Positions 16,503 to 25,922 of a DNA stretch of 64,000 nt are shown piece after piece (within the stretch, counting starts at the first letter, position 1; the number at the start of each line of letters is the position of its first letter). Origin of the DNA: an uncultured Paraglaciecola sp. (lineage in GTDB: Bacteria > Pseudomonadota > Gammaproteobacteria > Enterobacterales > Alteromonadaceae); assembly GCF_913020055.1 (NCBI RefSeq), contig NZ_CAJWCF010000004.1, positions 1 through 64,000 on the forward strand, read 5' to 3'. Both the position numbers and the translations under genes were made by a program. The notes beneath the pieces were generated by a model. It was not told the DNA's origin. It worked only from the letters and a program-made list of their open reading frames with translations, and did not search any database.

Positions 16503-18929
16503 TTAAAACTTATAGCTGAATTTCGCTTGGTAGTGGCGAGGTAATTCAGGCAATACAATTTGAGCACCAAATAAATCTGGGAAGTTAGCTCTAAAATACC
16601 TTTCGTCAGTTAAGTTTTTGATATTGAAGCTTGCAGTCCATGTGTCTGCTTCATAAAATATACCAGCATTAATCAAAGTGTAGGAAGGTAATGTAACGGC
16701 TTGAGAGAAACTTGAAAATGTCTCATCAGCCTTAACAAGACTCGCGTTTAGCGCATAACCATTTTGAAAGTCGTAAGTAGCATTTAACGTATAAATGTTT
16801 TCAGGGATACCCGCTTTGCGCGATGCTTCCTTGTCACCTTCGCCAATTAATGTCAGTCCAATTGGATTACCACCGTATATTAATGAAGCATCAGACAAGG
16901 ATGTGAGGTCTTCTATTCCCAAGAAACCAAACAAACTACCACCTTCACCGTTGTTATAGGCAGTTAGGTTATACACTTTTAAGTTTGTGTAACCCGCACC
17001 AATAACAAGTTGATCTGACACTACCCAACGTAATTCAAATTCTGTTCCTTTGTTTTCCGTTGTAGCGTTAGTAACAATAGCCTGTGCGTTAAAGTCACTG
17101 CGTTCTTGTTCATAAACAGACAATGCGAAGTATAAACTGTCGTCGAGAAATGAACCTTTAACACCATATTCAAACAATTCAGACGTATCGAATGCACCAT
17201 TATAAGGATTTCCATCGCCATCTATTAATTGTCCATAACCAATTTCCGCTCCTTGACCCGCAATCAAAGTCGCTTGTTCAGCAGCAGTAATGTAAGGGAT
17301 TAAACCAAAATCGGTTTTATAAGAGATACTGGCATTCCATGAGGTGCCATCAAAGGTTTCTTCTGCACTGTTAACAGTTGTTTGATTAAGTAACAAATCG
17401 CCGCGGCTGGTTGTCTCTACATCTATTGTGTCATAACGCACACCTAGTACGATGTTTAGCCCCATTTCCCAAGTTAGATCAGTCATCACAGCAAAACCTA
17501 AATCGGTATAACTTCCCGTATCATGATTATCGAAATCTTTACCAATGCGAGTGCCTAACAAACGTCTGTCCAATGCGGTTGAAGGACCCGTCAGATCTCG
17601 TCTATTAAAAAATTCATTGGCAAAATCATCAGCATGGAAAAACTCTGTATGACGAATTGAAGGTGAAATTTGAACTTGTGCTAGTAAGGTGTCAGTTTCA
17701 TATTCAGATGAAAAAACCAGTTTATTTTCAAACACAGAACTGTCGTGAGTTTGAGAAAAACCATAGGCGTTTTCATTTAAATTATCGTAGGCCTCATAAA
17801 ACATTTGGTTTTTGATTTCCCAACCACTATCCGTGTAATAAAAAATATCGAAATAAGCGGTTTCAACGGTATTTAACAACACATCATCAGTTGCTACTAA
17901 TACTTGGTTTCCACGTAGAGTAGCGGTGCCTGGATTATCTAACTGCATCGCTTCGGTAGCATCAGCATCGGTAAATGCGGGAGCGAAAGGATAGAAAAAA
18001 CCATTGCCTCCAAGGTTAACTACACCATACTCTTGGTGCGAAATTGAACCATCACCATTGGTATCTAGTGGTTTGGCTGTTCCTGTTACGTAAGTACCAT
18101 TATCAATTAAATCTTGGCTTAAACGGTTCCAGCCTGCTACTTGGTTGCCATCATAGTCATGATACATTCCGCCAAATTCAAAGCGTAAATTATCAGTGAT
18201 ATCTACATTAAATGACGCCTGTAAAACTGTTTGGTCGGTGCCTGAATTATCATAATAACTACCTGAGTTTTCGACTTCACCGTAAAGGTAGAAACCGGCT
18301 TCTTTTCCACCAATGGTTGTTGGACCACCTAGCTCAGCTGATAGGATACTTTTATCCCAGCTACCTAGTGAGTAGGAAAATGCACCTTCGTTTTGCGCTA
18401 AATATTGTCCACCACTGGCACGTGCCGATTTTGGATTGAAATTTAGATATCCACCAATCTTAGCTGGGCCATAGATCGGTGATGCCGGACCACGAACAAT
18501 ATCAATTCGGCTTGAAGCACCTATTGGTGTTGGATAGTTACCTGGGTTATCTAAGCGTTTTACACCACGGAAATAGGTTTCACCTGGTGTACCACGCACA
18601 TCTAGCGAGCCTGCAACACCAAAAAACGATTGAGTAAATGTACCTGGGGCGAACGCAACTAATTCATCTATATCGCTCACTGCAAAACGTTCAAGCTGTT
18701 CTTGACTGATAGTTGATGCTGATCGTGGTGTTTCAAGGATTGATTTACCAAAACCGAATACGGCTTCAACATCTTGTCCGGGTAAGCTGCCTAAAGAGCC
18801 TGTTACCTGAATTCGCTCGACACTTTCTTCTTCACTATCTTGCGCGATGGCTTGTAGTGGAATGAAGGTAGCTAAACCAATAGCAACTGCTTTAGTAAGT
18901 GGATTAGTTAAAAAGGTTTTGTTTGTCAT
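16503..18929 (-). CDS. TonB-dependent outer-membrane receptor, candidate purine/nucleoside uptake
   Basis: About 808 residues from the ATG at 18929 (the track uses an upstream TTG). A signal peptide ends at LQAIAQ, followed by a TonB-box-like VERIQVTGS, a plug domain (TPRSASTISQEQL, RIDIVRGPASPIYGPAKIGG) and a beta-barrel ending in Phe (YQAKFSYKF). An EF-hand-like loop DTNGDGSISHQEYG lies near residue 275. The substrate is not readable from the protein. Its co-linear NUP gene and an upstream RutR-like operator suggest purines or nucleosides. Confidence 0.88.
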   Translation of the reverse strand: MTNKTFLTNPLTKAVAIGLATFIPLQAIAQDSEEESVERIQVTGSLGSLPGQDVEAVFGFGKSILETPRSASTISQEQLERFAVSDIDELVAFAPGTFTQSFFGVAGSLDVRGTPGETYFRGVKRLDNPGNYPTPIGASSRIDIVRGPASPIYGPAKIGGYLNFNPKSARASGGQYLAQNEGAFSYSLGSWDKSILSAELGGPTTIGGKEAGFYLYGEVENSGSYYDNSGTDQTVLQASFNVDITDNLRFEFGGMYHDYDGNQVAGWNRLSQDLIDNGTYVTGTAKPLDTNGDGSISHQEYGVVNLGGNGFFYPFAPAFTDADATEAMQLDNPGTATLRGNQVLVATDDVLLNTVETAYFDIFYYTDSGWEIKNQMFYEAYDNLNENAYGFSQTHDSSVFENKLVFSSEYETDTLLAQVQISPSIRHTEFFHADDFANEFFNRRDLTGPSTALDRRLLGTRIGKDFDNHDTGSYTDLGFAVMTDLTWEMGLNIVLGVRYDTIDVETTSRGDLLLNQTTVNSAEETFDGTSWNASISYKTDFGLIPYITAAEQATLIAGQGAEIGYGQLIDGDGNPYNGAFDTSELFEYGVKGSFLDDSLYFALSVYEQERSDFNAQAIVTNATTENKGTEFELRWVVSDQLVIGAGYTNLKVYNLTAYNNGEGGSLFGFLGIEDLTSLSDASLIYGGNPIGLTLIGEGDKEASRKAGIPENIYTLNATYDFQNGYALNASLVKADETFSSFSQAVTLPSYTLINAGIFYEADTWTASFNIKNLTDERYFRANFPDLFGAQIVLPELPRHYQAKFSYKF

Positions 18930-19386
18930 TGTGTTTCCCAAGGTAGTGATTTTGCATATGTGTTGTATTAGGCTCTTTGGACTATTCAGCCCACTGTTTT
19001 AGTTATCAATTTAATTTTTTACTTACGGTTTAGCATTATCGATGCCAATGTCTTGTCCAAATGGTCTAGTCACAATAGTATTTACTAATACATTGATATA
19101 AATAGTAAAGTTACAAAGCGACAAGCGAATGTTCGGTTTGTTTATTACTCGGTTCATTAGTCCGTCAAAATTCTTGCGCACCAAGTTAAATCATTTTCCT
19201 TTGTATTGCACCATTGGAGGGCTTAGTTCTAAAAAAATAACGTTTTAACAATGGCTTAGATTTGTTGTTCTTTTGGCAACTGATTAGTTTTTCAGCGTCC
19301 GTCGTCCTAAGCAAAAGTAGATGCCATGTTTTACTTTGGGTTTGTCGTATAATCCACAAATCGTTTAGCTTGTTTAGGAATAACCC
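18930..19386. other. Divergent promoter region TonB receptor / sulfurtransferase
   Basis: The 457-base gap contains the RutR-like operator (19054-19067) serving the leftward receptor. A perfect TATAAT at 19348-19353 lies 34 bases before the rightward sulfurtransferase ATG, but its -35 is poor. A minus-strand GATAAT (around 19036-19041) downstream of the operator could be the receptor -10. No ORF or RNA gene was recognised. Confidence 0.5.
19054..19067. promoter_or_regulatory. RutR-like operator upstream of the TonB receptor
   Basis: TGTCCA-AA-TGGTCT is a 6-2-6 imperfect palindrome of the same class as the sites at 7881 and 13089. It lies ~125 bases before the receptor ATG and contains TGGTCT and TGTCCA halves related to TGACCA/TGGTCA. 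Confidence 0.5.
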
Positions 19387-20220
19387 ATGCTGCTAAAAAC
19401 TAATATGGTCTCCAACCAATGGCTGCAAGACAATATTGAACACCCAAAACTTATAGTGTTGTACACCCAAATGGACAACCCAGTCTTAGGGGGAATTGAC
19501 GATAAACCAATTGGTTATGTTCCAAATTCGATATTTTTTGACTTTGAAATCGTGTTCTGTGAACTAGGTTCTGGTTTACCTCATACTATGCCAAGTAAAG
19601 AACTCTTTGATAAAGAAGCTAAAAAATTAGGTATAAACCAAAATAGTATTATTGTGGTTTATGACAACAAAGGGATTTATTGCGCACCTAGAGTTTGGTG
19701 GATGTTTAAGTCAATGGGGCATGAACTCGTTTATGTTCTTGATGGCGGGTTGCCTGTTTGGCTAAATCAACGTTTACCTACCCAATCTCATCTTGTTTCT
19801 CCTAATAAAGTCGGTAATTTCAACGGCGAGTTTAACAACAGCCATTTTATCTGCGCAGAAGAAATACTGCAGACGCAGACAAGTATCACTATATTTGACG
19901 CCAGAAGCGAAGGACGTTTTAACGGCACACAAGCTGAGCCTCGCAAAGGTTTACGTTCAGGACATATTCCTAACTCCACTAATTTACCCTTTGATCAATG
20001 TTTGAATGGCACATCGTTAAAGTCGACATCTGAGTTAAAAGGTATTTTTACTAAGCTGGGGCTAGATCCGAATATGAAACTGGTTGTTAGTTGTGGGTCG
20101 GGCGTAACGGCCTGTATTCTAGCTTTAGCTGCTACACAAGCAGGCTTTAAAAAAATTGCTGTATATGATGGTTCATGGAGTGAATGGGGCGCTAGAACTG
20201 ATTTACCTTTAGAAGCTTAA
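19387..20220 (+). CDS. sseA: 3-mercaptopyruvate/thiosulfate sulfurtransferase (tandem rhodanese)
   Basis: Two rhodanese domains in 277 residues. The N-terminal inactive domain holds YVPNSIFFDFE and VYDNKGIYCAPRVWWMF; the C-terminal domain has DARSEGRFNGTQAEPR and the active-site loop CGSGVTACILALA. The CG(S/T)GVTA loop is the mercaptopyruvate sulfurtransferase form, so transfer of sulfur from 3-mercaptopyruvate is the best call. AGGA precedes the ATG; a second Met at codon 7 is an alternative. It stands alone, divergent from the TonB receptor, and is followed by a strong hairpin. A link to Moco sulfuration is possible but unproven. Confidence 0.9.
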   Translation: MLLKTNMVSNQWLQDNIEHPKLIVLYTQMDNPVLGGIDDKPIGYVPNSIFFDFEIVFCELGSGLPHTMPSKELFDKEAKKLGINQNSIIVVYDNKGIYCAPRVWWMFKSMGHELVYVLDGGLPVWLNQRLPTQSHLVSPNKVGNFNGEFNNSHFICAEEILQTQTSITIFDARSEGRFNGTQAEPRKGLRSGHIPNSTNLPFDQCLNGTSLKSTSELKGIFTKLGLDPNMKLVVSCGSGVTACILALAATQAGFKKIAVYDGSWSEWGARTDLPLEA

Positions 20221-20227
20221 TTAGAAA

Positions 20228-20253
20228 CTCGCAAAGCCATATAGCTTTGCGAG
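20228..20253. terminator. Hairpin after sulfurtransferase gene
   Basis: CTCGCAAAGC-CATATA-GCTTTGCGAG is a perfect 10-bp stem eight bases after the sseA stop and ~20 bases from the end of the convergent EF-hand gene. No U tract is obvious on either side. Confidence 0.6.
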
Positions 20254-20273
20254 CCGCTAATTAAACAATCAGT

Positions 20274-20507
20274 TTAGTGAGATAGGTCTTTAGTTTTAAC
20301 TGCTAATTCAGAGGGTGATAAAAAACCATCTTGATCAATATCAAGCTCTGCAAAAATTGCGCTTAGGGTAGTATCTACACTTGCTTCTTCCTTACTTATT
20401 TGACCGTCTTTGTCTGCATCTAGTGGGTGAATGGTGGTGTCAGAAGATTCAGCCAGTACGTGCAGAGAAGCGAAAGTAACGATTGTTGCTATTAGTAATT
20501 TTTTCAT
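20274..20507 (-). CDS. Small secreted EF-hand protein
   Basis: A 77-residue protein with a signal peptide (MKKLLIATIVTFASLHVLA) and two EF-hand loops: DADKDGQISKEE and DIDQDGFLSPSE, each with the 1-3-5-12 acidic ligands. It should be periplasmic and bind calcium; its partner is unknown. It is a close paralogue of the next upstream gene, sharing EF-hand order, the DGYLSPSEL-type second loop and the signal peptide, so a tandem duplication is likely. Confidence 0.82.
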   Translation of the reverse strand: MKKLLIATIVTFASLHVLAESSDTTIHPLDADKDGQISKEEASVDTTLSAIFAELDIDQDGFLSPSELAVKTKDLSH

Positions 20508-20602
20508 TGTATTTTTCCTTTAAATATCAAATTTGAGTAATAAATTTTATGAGTGAGGTTGTGTTCCAGTTACGCAGGTCTTCACAGGTCACTCAGTGTC
20601 CA

Positions 20603-20815
20603 TTAATTATGGTTTTCCAACTCGCTTGGTGACAAATAGCCGTCTTTATTGGTATCGAGTTCAGAAAACATCGCCAACAACGCGGTATCTTCAGCAGCTT
20701 CTTCGATACTTATTCGCCCATCATTGTCAGAATCCAATTTAGCGATTAAGTCTTCTTCAGCGATTAATGCCATTGATGCAAACGTTAGAGCGACCAGAGG
20801 GATTAATTTTTTCAT
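20603..20815 (-). CDS. Small secreted EF-hand protein, tandem paralogue
   Basis: The start at 20815 is chosen because AGGAG lies nine bases upstream and it yields a signal peptide (MKKLIPLVALTFASMALIA); the track's earlier start adds an unlikely extension. The 70-residue product has two EF-hand loops, DSDNDGRISIEE and DTNKDGYLSPSE. It lies ~95 bases upstream of its paralogue on the same strand. Calcium binding in the periplasm is expected; the physiological role is unknown. Confidence 0.82.
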   Translation of the reverse strand: MKKLIPLVALTFASMALIAEEDLIAKLDSDNDGRISIEEAAEDTALLAMFSELDTNKDGYLSPSELENHN

Positions 20816-21191
20816 ACGTTGACTCCTGTTTAGTATCAGTTTTAAAACGACCAGTTGTTCATTAATAAACAAACAAACTGTCTTGTCGAACTGTTAGCGC
20901 TTTTACTCGCCTAGCTAAGTAAAATGCCAAAAAGGTACGCAGCGATTATTAATAGCTGTCGCTGCAAACCTCTTATCAATAACATTACAAGTGTTGTGCC
21001 AAACATTTAAAATCGATTGATATCATAGGGTTACGCTGATTTTTTAGGATGTATGTAGGAATGACTAAATTACTTATTAACAATCTGTCTCTTGACACAG
21101 ACAGAAATTAATCGGGTTTAATAATACTGATTAAAATCAAAGGAATAGGGTGAGGCTTATGGCATACATAAGCCTTTATTAAGGGATTTTA
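20816..21191. other. Intergenic region between EF-hand gene and glucosylglycerate operon
   Basis: This 376-base gap holds the presumed promoter of the leftward EF-hand gene and the 3' end of the glucosylglycerate operon, including the hairpin at 21153. I see no ORF with a ribosome site and no recognisable RNA gene. Confidence 0.4.
21153..21175. terminator. Hairpin downstream of glucosylglycerate operon
   Basis: AGGCTTATG-GCATA-CATAAGCCT is a perfect 9-bp stem 17 bases after the last stop of the leftward operon. The best T-rich flank is on the plus strand, so directionality is uncertain. Confidence 0.5.
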
Positions 21192-22964
21192 TTAGGTTGC
21201 AAGTGACCCATTTTGAATATTGGATATCCACAAGGGTTGATAGGGCGCCAGTTGGTATTCAATATCTTCCATACTCAGTGTTTCACCGCTGATAAGGTCA
21301 TACCAAGTGTCGGTACCTATTAAGTTCATATCACTTAATCTAATATTTTGTGGTTGATCACTAATGTTATAGATACAAAAAATACTTTGAGTTCTGTTTA
21401 TACTTTGACGCCAAAAACCAAATATTTGTTCGCCTAATTGCAAAGTAAATTGGGTGGCACTTGGATGAAACGCCGGTTGTAGCTTACGAATATTCAACAG
21501 TTTAATGATCCCCTCATGCGCCTTATAATGTTGGCTATAGGGCGACGCTAGCTGTTCTTGTAATACGGTATAGTCCCATTTATGTCGATTGATGGAACGG
21601 TTCTGACTGGTGTTTTTGACTTTTTCATAATCGTTTCCTGTACCTAGTAAACTATGAATATAAATTCCAGGAATACCTTCTAGGCCGAACATAATGCTAT
21701 GGGCACATATAAATCTGTCTAATCCCCATTTGTCCGCACCTTTGACTGTACCTTGCAGCGCATCGTAAAGGGCAATATTGATTTCATAGGCTTTTTGTTT
21801 GCCGTCTTCAGAGGTACGCCACGAAATTCGTCCCCCAAAGTTTTGCATGGTATTGACAAGATCAGTGAGTTCTTGATCCTGTAATAATCCTTCGGCAGGT
21901 CTGAGTCCAATACCATCATGAGACGCGATGAAATTAAAGAAGAAGGTGCCATTTTGTGCCGGTGGCATGCTACCTAACCAAGACTTTAGGTGTTTACATG
22001 AACCTGTTACCAAAGTGTTGACTAACAGTGGTGGTAACGAAAAATTATAAATGCCGTGTGCTTCGTTAGCGTTTCCAAAGTAAGTTAGATTTTGCCTATT
22101 CGGAATATTTGTTTCGGTAATAATAACCGCATCACTCACCGCATGTTCAATTAGGGTGCGCAATAAGCGCACTACTTCATGAGTTTGTTCGAGGTTAATG
22201 CAGCTAGTGCCTGTTTTTTTCCAAAGAAAAGCGACCGCATCCAAACGAAATATCCGAATACCTATGTCTAGGTATTGGCGGATGATTGAAACAAAGGTAT
22301 CTAAAACAGCAGGGTTTCTAAAATCAAAATCAACTTGGTCATGACTAAAGGTGCACCACACTTGTTTTTCACCGCTAGGTGTTTCAGTTGATCTAAGTAA
22401 GTCGGAGGTTCTAGGTCTTACTACGGTAGATAAATCATCTTCTAAGGACGCAGTGTAAAAGAAATCACAACCAGGGCCTTCTCCCTTAATAAAGTTTTCA
22501 AACCATGCACTTCTGGATGAGCAATGATTAATTACCACGTCCGACATCACTCGGTAATCCTGAGTAATGGCGTGTATATCATCCCAGTCCCCAAGGGCTT
22601 CATTGACGCTAGAATAATCAATTACCGAAAAACCATCATCAGAACTATAGGGAAAAAACGGCAATATATGCACGCCATTGATGGCATCGCCACAGTATTC
22701 ATTTAGAAAGCTATGCAGAGTATGTAGTGGCTTCTCTCCTGATTTTTCAATGCTATCGCCGTAGGTGATTAACATCACATCCTTTTGCTCCCAATTGTTA
22801 TGATGACGTTTCGGCTCAATCAATAAACTAGGATCTTCTAAACGCATGGTGCGCAATAATTGATCACCCAAGTCAGGGTATGAAATACCTAATTCAACAT
22901 CTTCATATATAACAGCTAAGTGATGTTCAATTCGATCGGTTAGTTGCTCTAATACAGATAACAT
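21192..22964 (-). CDS. GH13_18 glycoside phosphorylase, probable glucosylglycerate phosphorylase
   Basis: A 590-residue GH13 enzyme of the sucrose-phosphorylase group. Motifs: [27 protein letters not shown], the nucleophile region [11 protein letters not shown], the acid in ITETNIPN, and [10 protein letters not shown]. It is not a hydrolase-type amylase; this subfamily splits alpha-glucosides with phosphate to glucose-1-phosphate. Among known specificities, glucosylglycerate phosphorylase fits best because the three upstream genes make glucosylglycerate and phosphorylate glycerate. Specificity is inferred from the operon, not the protein alone; sucrose or glucosylglycerol are alternatives. 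Confidence 0.85.
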   Translation of the reverse strand: MLSVLEQLTDRIEHHLAVIYEDVELGISYPDLGDQLLRTMRLEDPSLLIEPKRHHNNWEQKDVMLITYGDSIEKSGEKPLHTLHSFLNEYCGDAINGVHILPFFPYSSDDGFSVIDYSSVNEALGDWDDIHAITQDYRVMSDVVINHCSSRSAWFENFIKGEGPGCDFFYTASLEDDLSTVVRPRTSDLLRSTETPSGEKQVWCTFSHDQVDFDFRNPAVLDTFVSIIRQYLDIGIRIFRLDAVAFLWKKTGTSCINLEQTHEVVRLLRTLIEHAVSDAVIITETNIPNRQNLTYFGNANEAHGIYNFSLPPLLVNTLVTGSCKHLKSWLGSMPPAQNGTFFFNFIASHDGIGLRPAEGLLQDQELTDLVNTMQNFGGRISWRTSEDGKQKAYEINIALYDALQGTVKGADKWGLDRFICAHSIMFGLEGIPGIYIHSLLGTGNDYEKVKNTSQNRSINRHKWDYTVLQEQLASPYSQHYKAHEGIIKLLNIRKLQPAFHPSATQFTLQLGEQIFGFWRQSINRTQSIFCIYNISDQPQNIRLSDMNLIGTDTWYDLISGETLSMEDIEYQLAPYQPLWISNIQNGSLAT

Positions 22965-22973
22965 TTATTGCCC

Positions 22974-24200
22974 CTAAGCTTGTTTAAACTCTGCAAAATC
23001 TTGTTCTACCGCTTCTTTTAACTGCTCTAATACATCTGGCATGGCGCTAACAACACGGTTCCAACTGGGAATAAATGGCGTTTCCATTGGATTATCTAAG
23101 AAACTTTCACCAGCTTTCATAATATTTTGAGCAAAAAGCTCCACCGCTTTTTCTTCGCTATGAATGTCCAATTTGAGACCGTTGATAATGGCATCATTGT
23201 TATAGGTTTCGATAAAGTCTAAAGCTATCCGGTAATAGGTGGCTTTTAATGATCTAAAGGTTTCGGTGGAAAAGGTTTCACCCTGCGTGGCGAGTTTTCT
23301 AATTAATGCTTTGGTGATATCGATAGACATTTTCGATAGTCCGCCTTGGTCATTATTAGCTGATAAGTCTTGGTGTTTATGATCATAGGTTTTGGCTATG
23401 TCTGCCTGACATAACCTATTATGTGAGTAGTTACGTTGCATCTCAGACAATACACCGATTTCTAGACCCCAGTCACTGGGTATACGGATATCATTTAACA
23501 CATCACGTCGAAAAGAAAACTCACCTGCCAATGGATATCTAAAACTGTCCATATATTCAAGGTACTCATTGTGACCCACTACTTTTTGTAAGGCTCGAAT
23601 TAATGGTGTAACTAATAATCTTGAAACACGTCCATTGATTTTCCCATCTGCCACACGAGCGTAGTAACCCTTACAGAATTCGTAGTTGAATTGTGGATTA
23701 GCAACTGGATAGATTAGCCTTGCTAATAATCCACGGTCATAGGTAAGAATATCGCAATCATGTAGCGCCACAGATTCGGCTTTTCCAGTGGCTAATACAT
23801 AGCCCATGCAGTACCAAACATTACGACCTTTGCCCAATTCTTTAGGTGCCAAACCTAATGCTTCTAATTTTGCATCTAAGGCTTTTAATCTAGGGCCTTC
23901 ATTCCATAATACTCGGTGATTTTGCGGTAAGGTGCCAAAGAACTTTAAGGCATGTTGGTATTGTTCAAGGTTAGCTCTGTCTAAACCAATTACGATTTGT
24001 GAAAGGTAAGGGACTTTTGCGATATGTTCGATAATGTTGGGTAATGCTGTACCTTCAAGTTCGGAAAATAAAGAGGGTAGTATTAACGCCATTGGGCGCT
24101 TTTTTGAGAATTCTACTAGCTCACTTTCTAGATCTTCAACAGGCCTTTCAGACAAGTTGTGTAGGGTTGTGACTATGCCATTTTGATAAAAATCAGCCAT
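22974..24200 (-). CDS. gpgS: Glucosyl-3-phosphoglycerate synthase
   Basis: A GT-A glycosyltransferase of the GpgS type (408 residues), which joins glucose from an NDP-glucose donor to 3-phosphoglycerate. Visible are ALILPSLFSELEG, VIGLDRAN, the GKGRNVWYCMGYVLA block, and the metal-binding ALHDCDILTY (DxD). The C-terminal region has SDWGLEIGVLSEM, typical of GpgS and mannosylglycerate synthases. Ten bases separate it from the downstream phosphorylase and eleven from the upstream phosphatase, so it lies inside one operon. No membrane segments. Confidence 0.88.
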   Translation of the reverse strand: MADFYQNGIVTTLHNLSERPVEDLESELVEFSKKRPMALILPSLFSELEGTALPNIIEHIAKVPYLSQIVIGLDRANLEQYQHALKFFGTLPQNHRVLWNEGPRLKALDAKLEALGLAPKELGKGRNVWYCMGYVLATGKAESVALHDCDILTYDRGLLARLIYPVANPQFNYEFCKGYYARVADGKINGRVSRLLVTPLIRALQKVVGHNEYLEYMDSFRYPLAGEFSFRRDVLNDIRIPSDWGLEIGVLSEMQRNYSHNRLCQADIAKTYDHKHQDLSANNDQGGLSKMSIDITKALIRKLATQGETFSTETFRSLKATYYRIALDFIETYNNDAIINGLKLDIHSEEKAVELFAQNIMKAGESFLDNPMETPFIPSWNRVVSAMPDVLEQLKEAVEQDFAEFKQA

Positions 24201-24211
24201 GATATCTCCGT

Positions 24212-25048
24212 TTAAGCGTTAAATTGTGTATCGTTAAAAATGATTTGTTCGAGGCTTTCTGCCCAGCCACGTGGGCCATAATTTTGGCTAGTGTAGACAT
24301 GGGGTTGTTTGGTTAAAGAAGGTGGTAGGTTAGCGGGTGACAAAATGCGGATCGCTATATCTGCTACCTCCAGCATAGCAACATCATTTTGACCATCTCC
24401 TAAAGCAATCGAGATACAACCTTCTATACCGCGTTCAATCTGAAATTGCTGTGTTAGCCAATTTAATGCTTTACCCTTATCGCATTCGCCAGAAAGATGT
24501 AAAAAACGTCCCCCTTGTAAAAGTGAACATCCTAGTTTTTCAATTTCGGTTATAAACTTAGTTTTTGTTTTAGCACTGCCTAACCATAAAATTGGTTCAC
24601 CATATTCACGTGCTGCCGCTAGCTTGGCCGCTTTTATTGAAAGCCCTGTAGCCTCAACAATTTCTTGAGTAGACATGTTAGAAAAGTGATTGAACTGACC
24701 TTTGTATTGCTCCTTTAACTTTGCAAGCAGTGATAACCAAAACTCTCTGGATTTTGAAAACTCTTTAACCCAGAAACCTTTTTCAGATTTTGTATGCTTT
24801 GGTTGAAAGGCAAAATAGCCAATTGGAATGTAAACAGCAGCACCATTTTCAACTATAAATGGTCCATCTAAACCGATTTGTTGTGTTAACTCGGTTAGCT
24901 CTGCAAAAGTCTTACTAGTATTGGGAATGACGGGGATATTTGCTGAACGAAGTTTCTGTAACATGGGTAATGCGGGTGCAAAACTATAGGTGTGATGGTC
25001 TAGCAACGTACCGTCTAAATCCGAGAAAATTAGTACATTTTTAAGCAT
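24212..25048 (-). CDS. gpgP: HAD-IIB phosphatase, probable glucosyl-3-phosphoglycerate phosphatase
   Basis: A HAD-superfamily enzyme of the mannosyl-3-phosphoglycerate phosphatase branch. The nucleophile motif is FSDLDGTLLDH near the N-terminus and the metal motif GDGQNDVAML near residue 225; PVIPNTSKT supplies motif II. The start at 25048 (AAGG upstream, MLKNVLIF) is preferred to the track's 25093; it overlaps the kinase stop by eight bases. Next to GpgS it should dephosphorylate glucosyl-3-phosphoglycerate to glucosylglycerate. Confidence 0.87.
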   Translation of the reverse strand: MLKNVLIFSDLDGTLLDHHTYSFAPALPMLQKLRSANIPVIPNTSKTFAELTELTQQIGLDGPFIVENGAAVYIPIGYFAFQPKHTKSEKGFWVKEFSKSREFWLSLLAKLKEQYKGQFNHFSNMSTQEIVEATGLSIKAAKLAAAREYGEPILWLGSAKTKTKFITEIEKLGCSLLQGGRFLHLSGECDKGKALNWLTQQFQIERGIEGCISIALGDGQNDVAMLEVADIAIRILSPANLPPSLTKQPHVYTSQNYGPRGWAESLEQIIFNDTQFNA

Positions 25049-25922
25049 GAATAGCCTTTGTTTTGTGAGCGATGATGGCTCTACTCGAATCAAGTTTAAA
25101 AACGTGATCGCATTTATTAGGCAGAGTGTGCAGCGAATGTTCGGTTAAACGCTGGTAATGTTGAATAAAACGTTGAATTTGTTGCTCATTCATAATACTG
25201 GGATTGTCATCAGTGGCTGCTTTAAGTTTTAGTTCTTGTTCTAATCGCCACGCAAAGACCTCACCAAAGGACGGCGCTTTTAACATTATCCATTGGTCCA
25301 TCAAGCTATAAAGGGGTAAATAATGCAGAGACAGTTGCAGATTGACATGGTTTCTCCAGTCGGCATTGTGGTCTTCATTTGCTTCGAACGTATTGACTGG
25401 TGTTTTTAGTTGGTCTGCAGTTTGTGCTTCAACACCCCAACACCATCCTTCAAAAATCACGACATCCACTGTGTTATCTACTTTTGTCCAAGCATTTATA
25501 GGGTAGGGGTCATCTGTCGCTTTATTAAATCTTGGGATAACGGTTGGTTGTTGATGTTTAAGATTATGCAATACCATTTTTGCCTGACTCATATTATGTG
25601 TTCCTGGCACGCCACGAGTGACAAACAAGGGATGTACATCAGCTGCAATTATTTGTCGCTCTATACGACTAAAATAAAAATCGTCTAGCGACATCACTAC
25701 TACATTTAAACTATAAGTCTCAGTCAGGTAGTCTTTTAAAAAATCGGTTAATGTGGACTTCCCAGAACCTTGGCTGCCATTAATTCCTACAAAATAAGGT
25801 TTTTTTGCACTTGATTGGTGCAGCCTAATTTCATCGGCAAGAGGAACGAAATAATCCTCAGCGATTTTAAAAAATCCATTAGAGAGCTTGTTTCTGTTGA
25901 TAAACCTGCTGATTATAGACAT
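25041..25922 (-). CDS. P-loop kinase, probable D-glycerate 3-kinase
   Basis: A 293-residue kinase with Walker A GINGSQGSGKSTL, followed by VVMSLDDFYFSR and VIFEGWCWGVE, as in plant-type/GlxK-unrelated glycerate 3-kinases. It would convert D-glycerate to 3-phosphoglycerate, the GpgS acceptor. It is first in the operon, so the pathway can recycle the glycerate released by the phosphorylase. The start follows AGAGG within a small palindrome. Related P-loop proteins include uridine kinases, but length and motifs favour glycerate kinase. Confidence 0.84.
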   Translation of the reverse strand: MSIISRFINRNKLSNGFFKIAEDYFVPLADEIRLHQSSAKKPYFVGINGSQGSGKSTLTDFLKDYLTETYSLNVVVMSLDDFYFSRIERQIIAADVHPLFVTRGVPGTHNMSQAKMVLHNLKHQQPTVIPRFNKATDDPYPINAWTKVDNTVDVVIFEGWCWGVEAQTADQLKTPVNTFEANEDHNADWRNHVNLQLSLHYLPLYSLMDQWIMLKAPSFGEVFAWRLEQELKLKAATDDNPSIMNEQQIQRFIQHYQRLTEHSLHTLPNKCDHVFKLDSSRAIIAHKTKAIHA

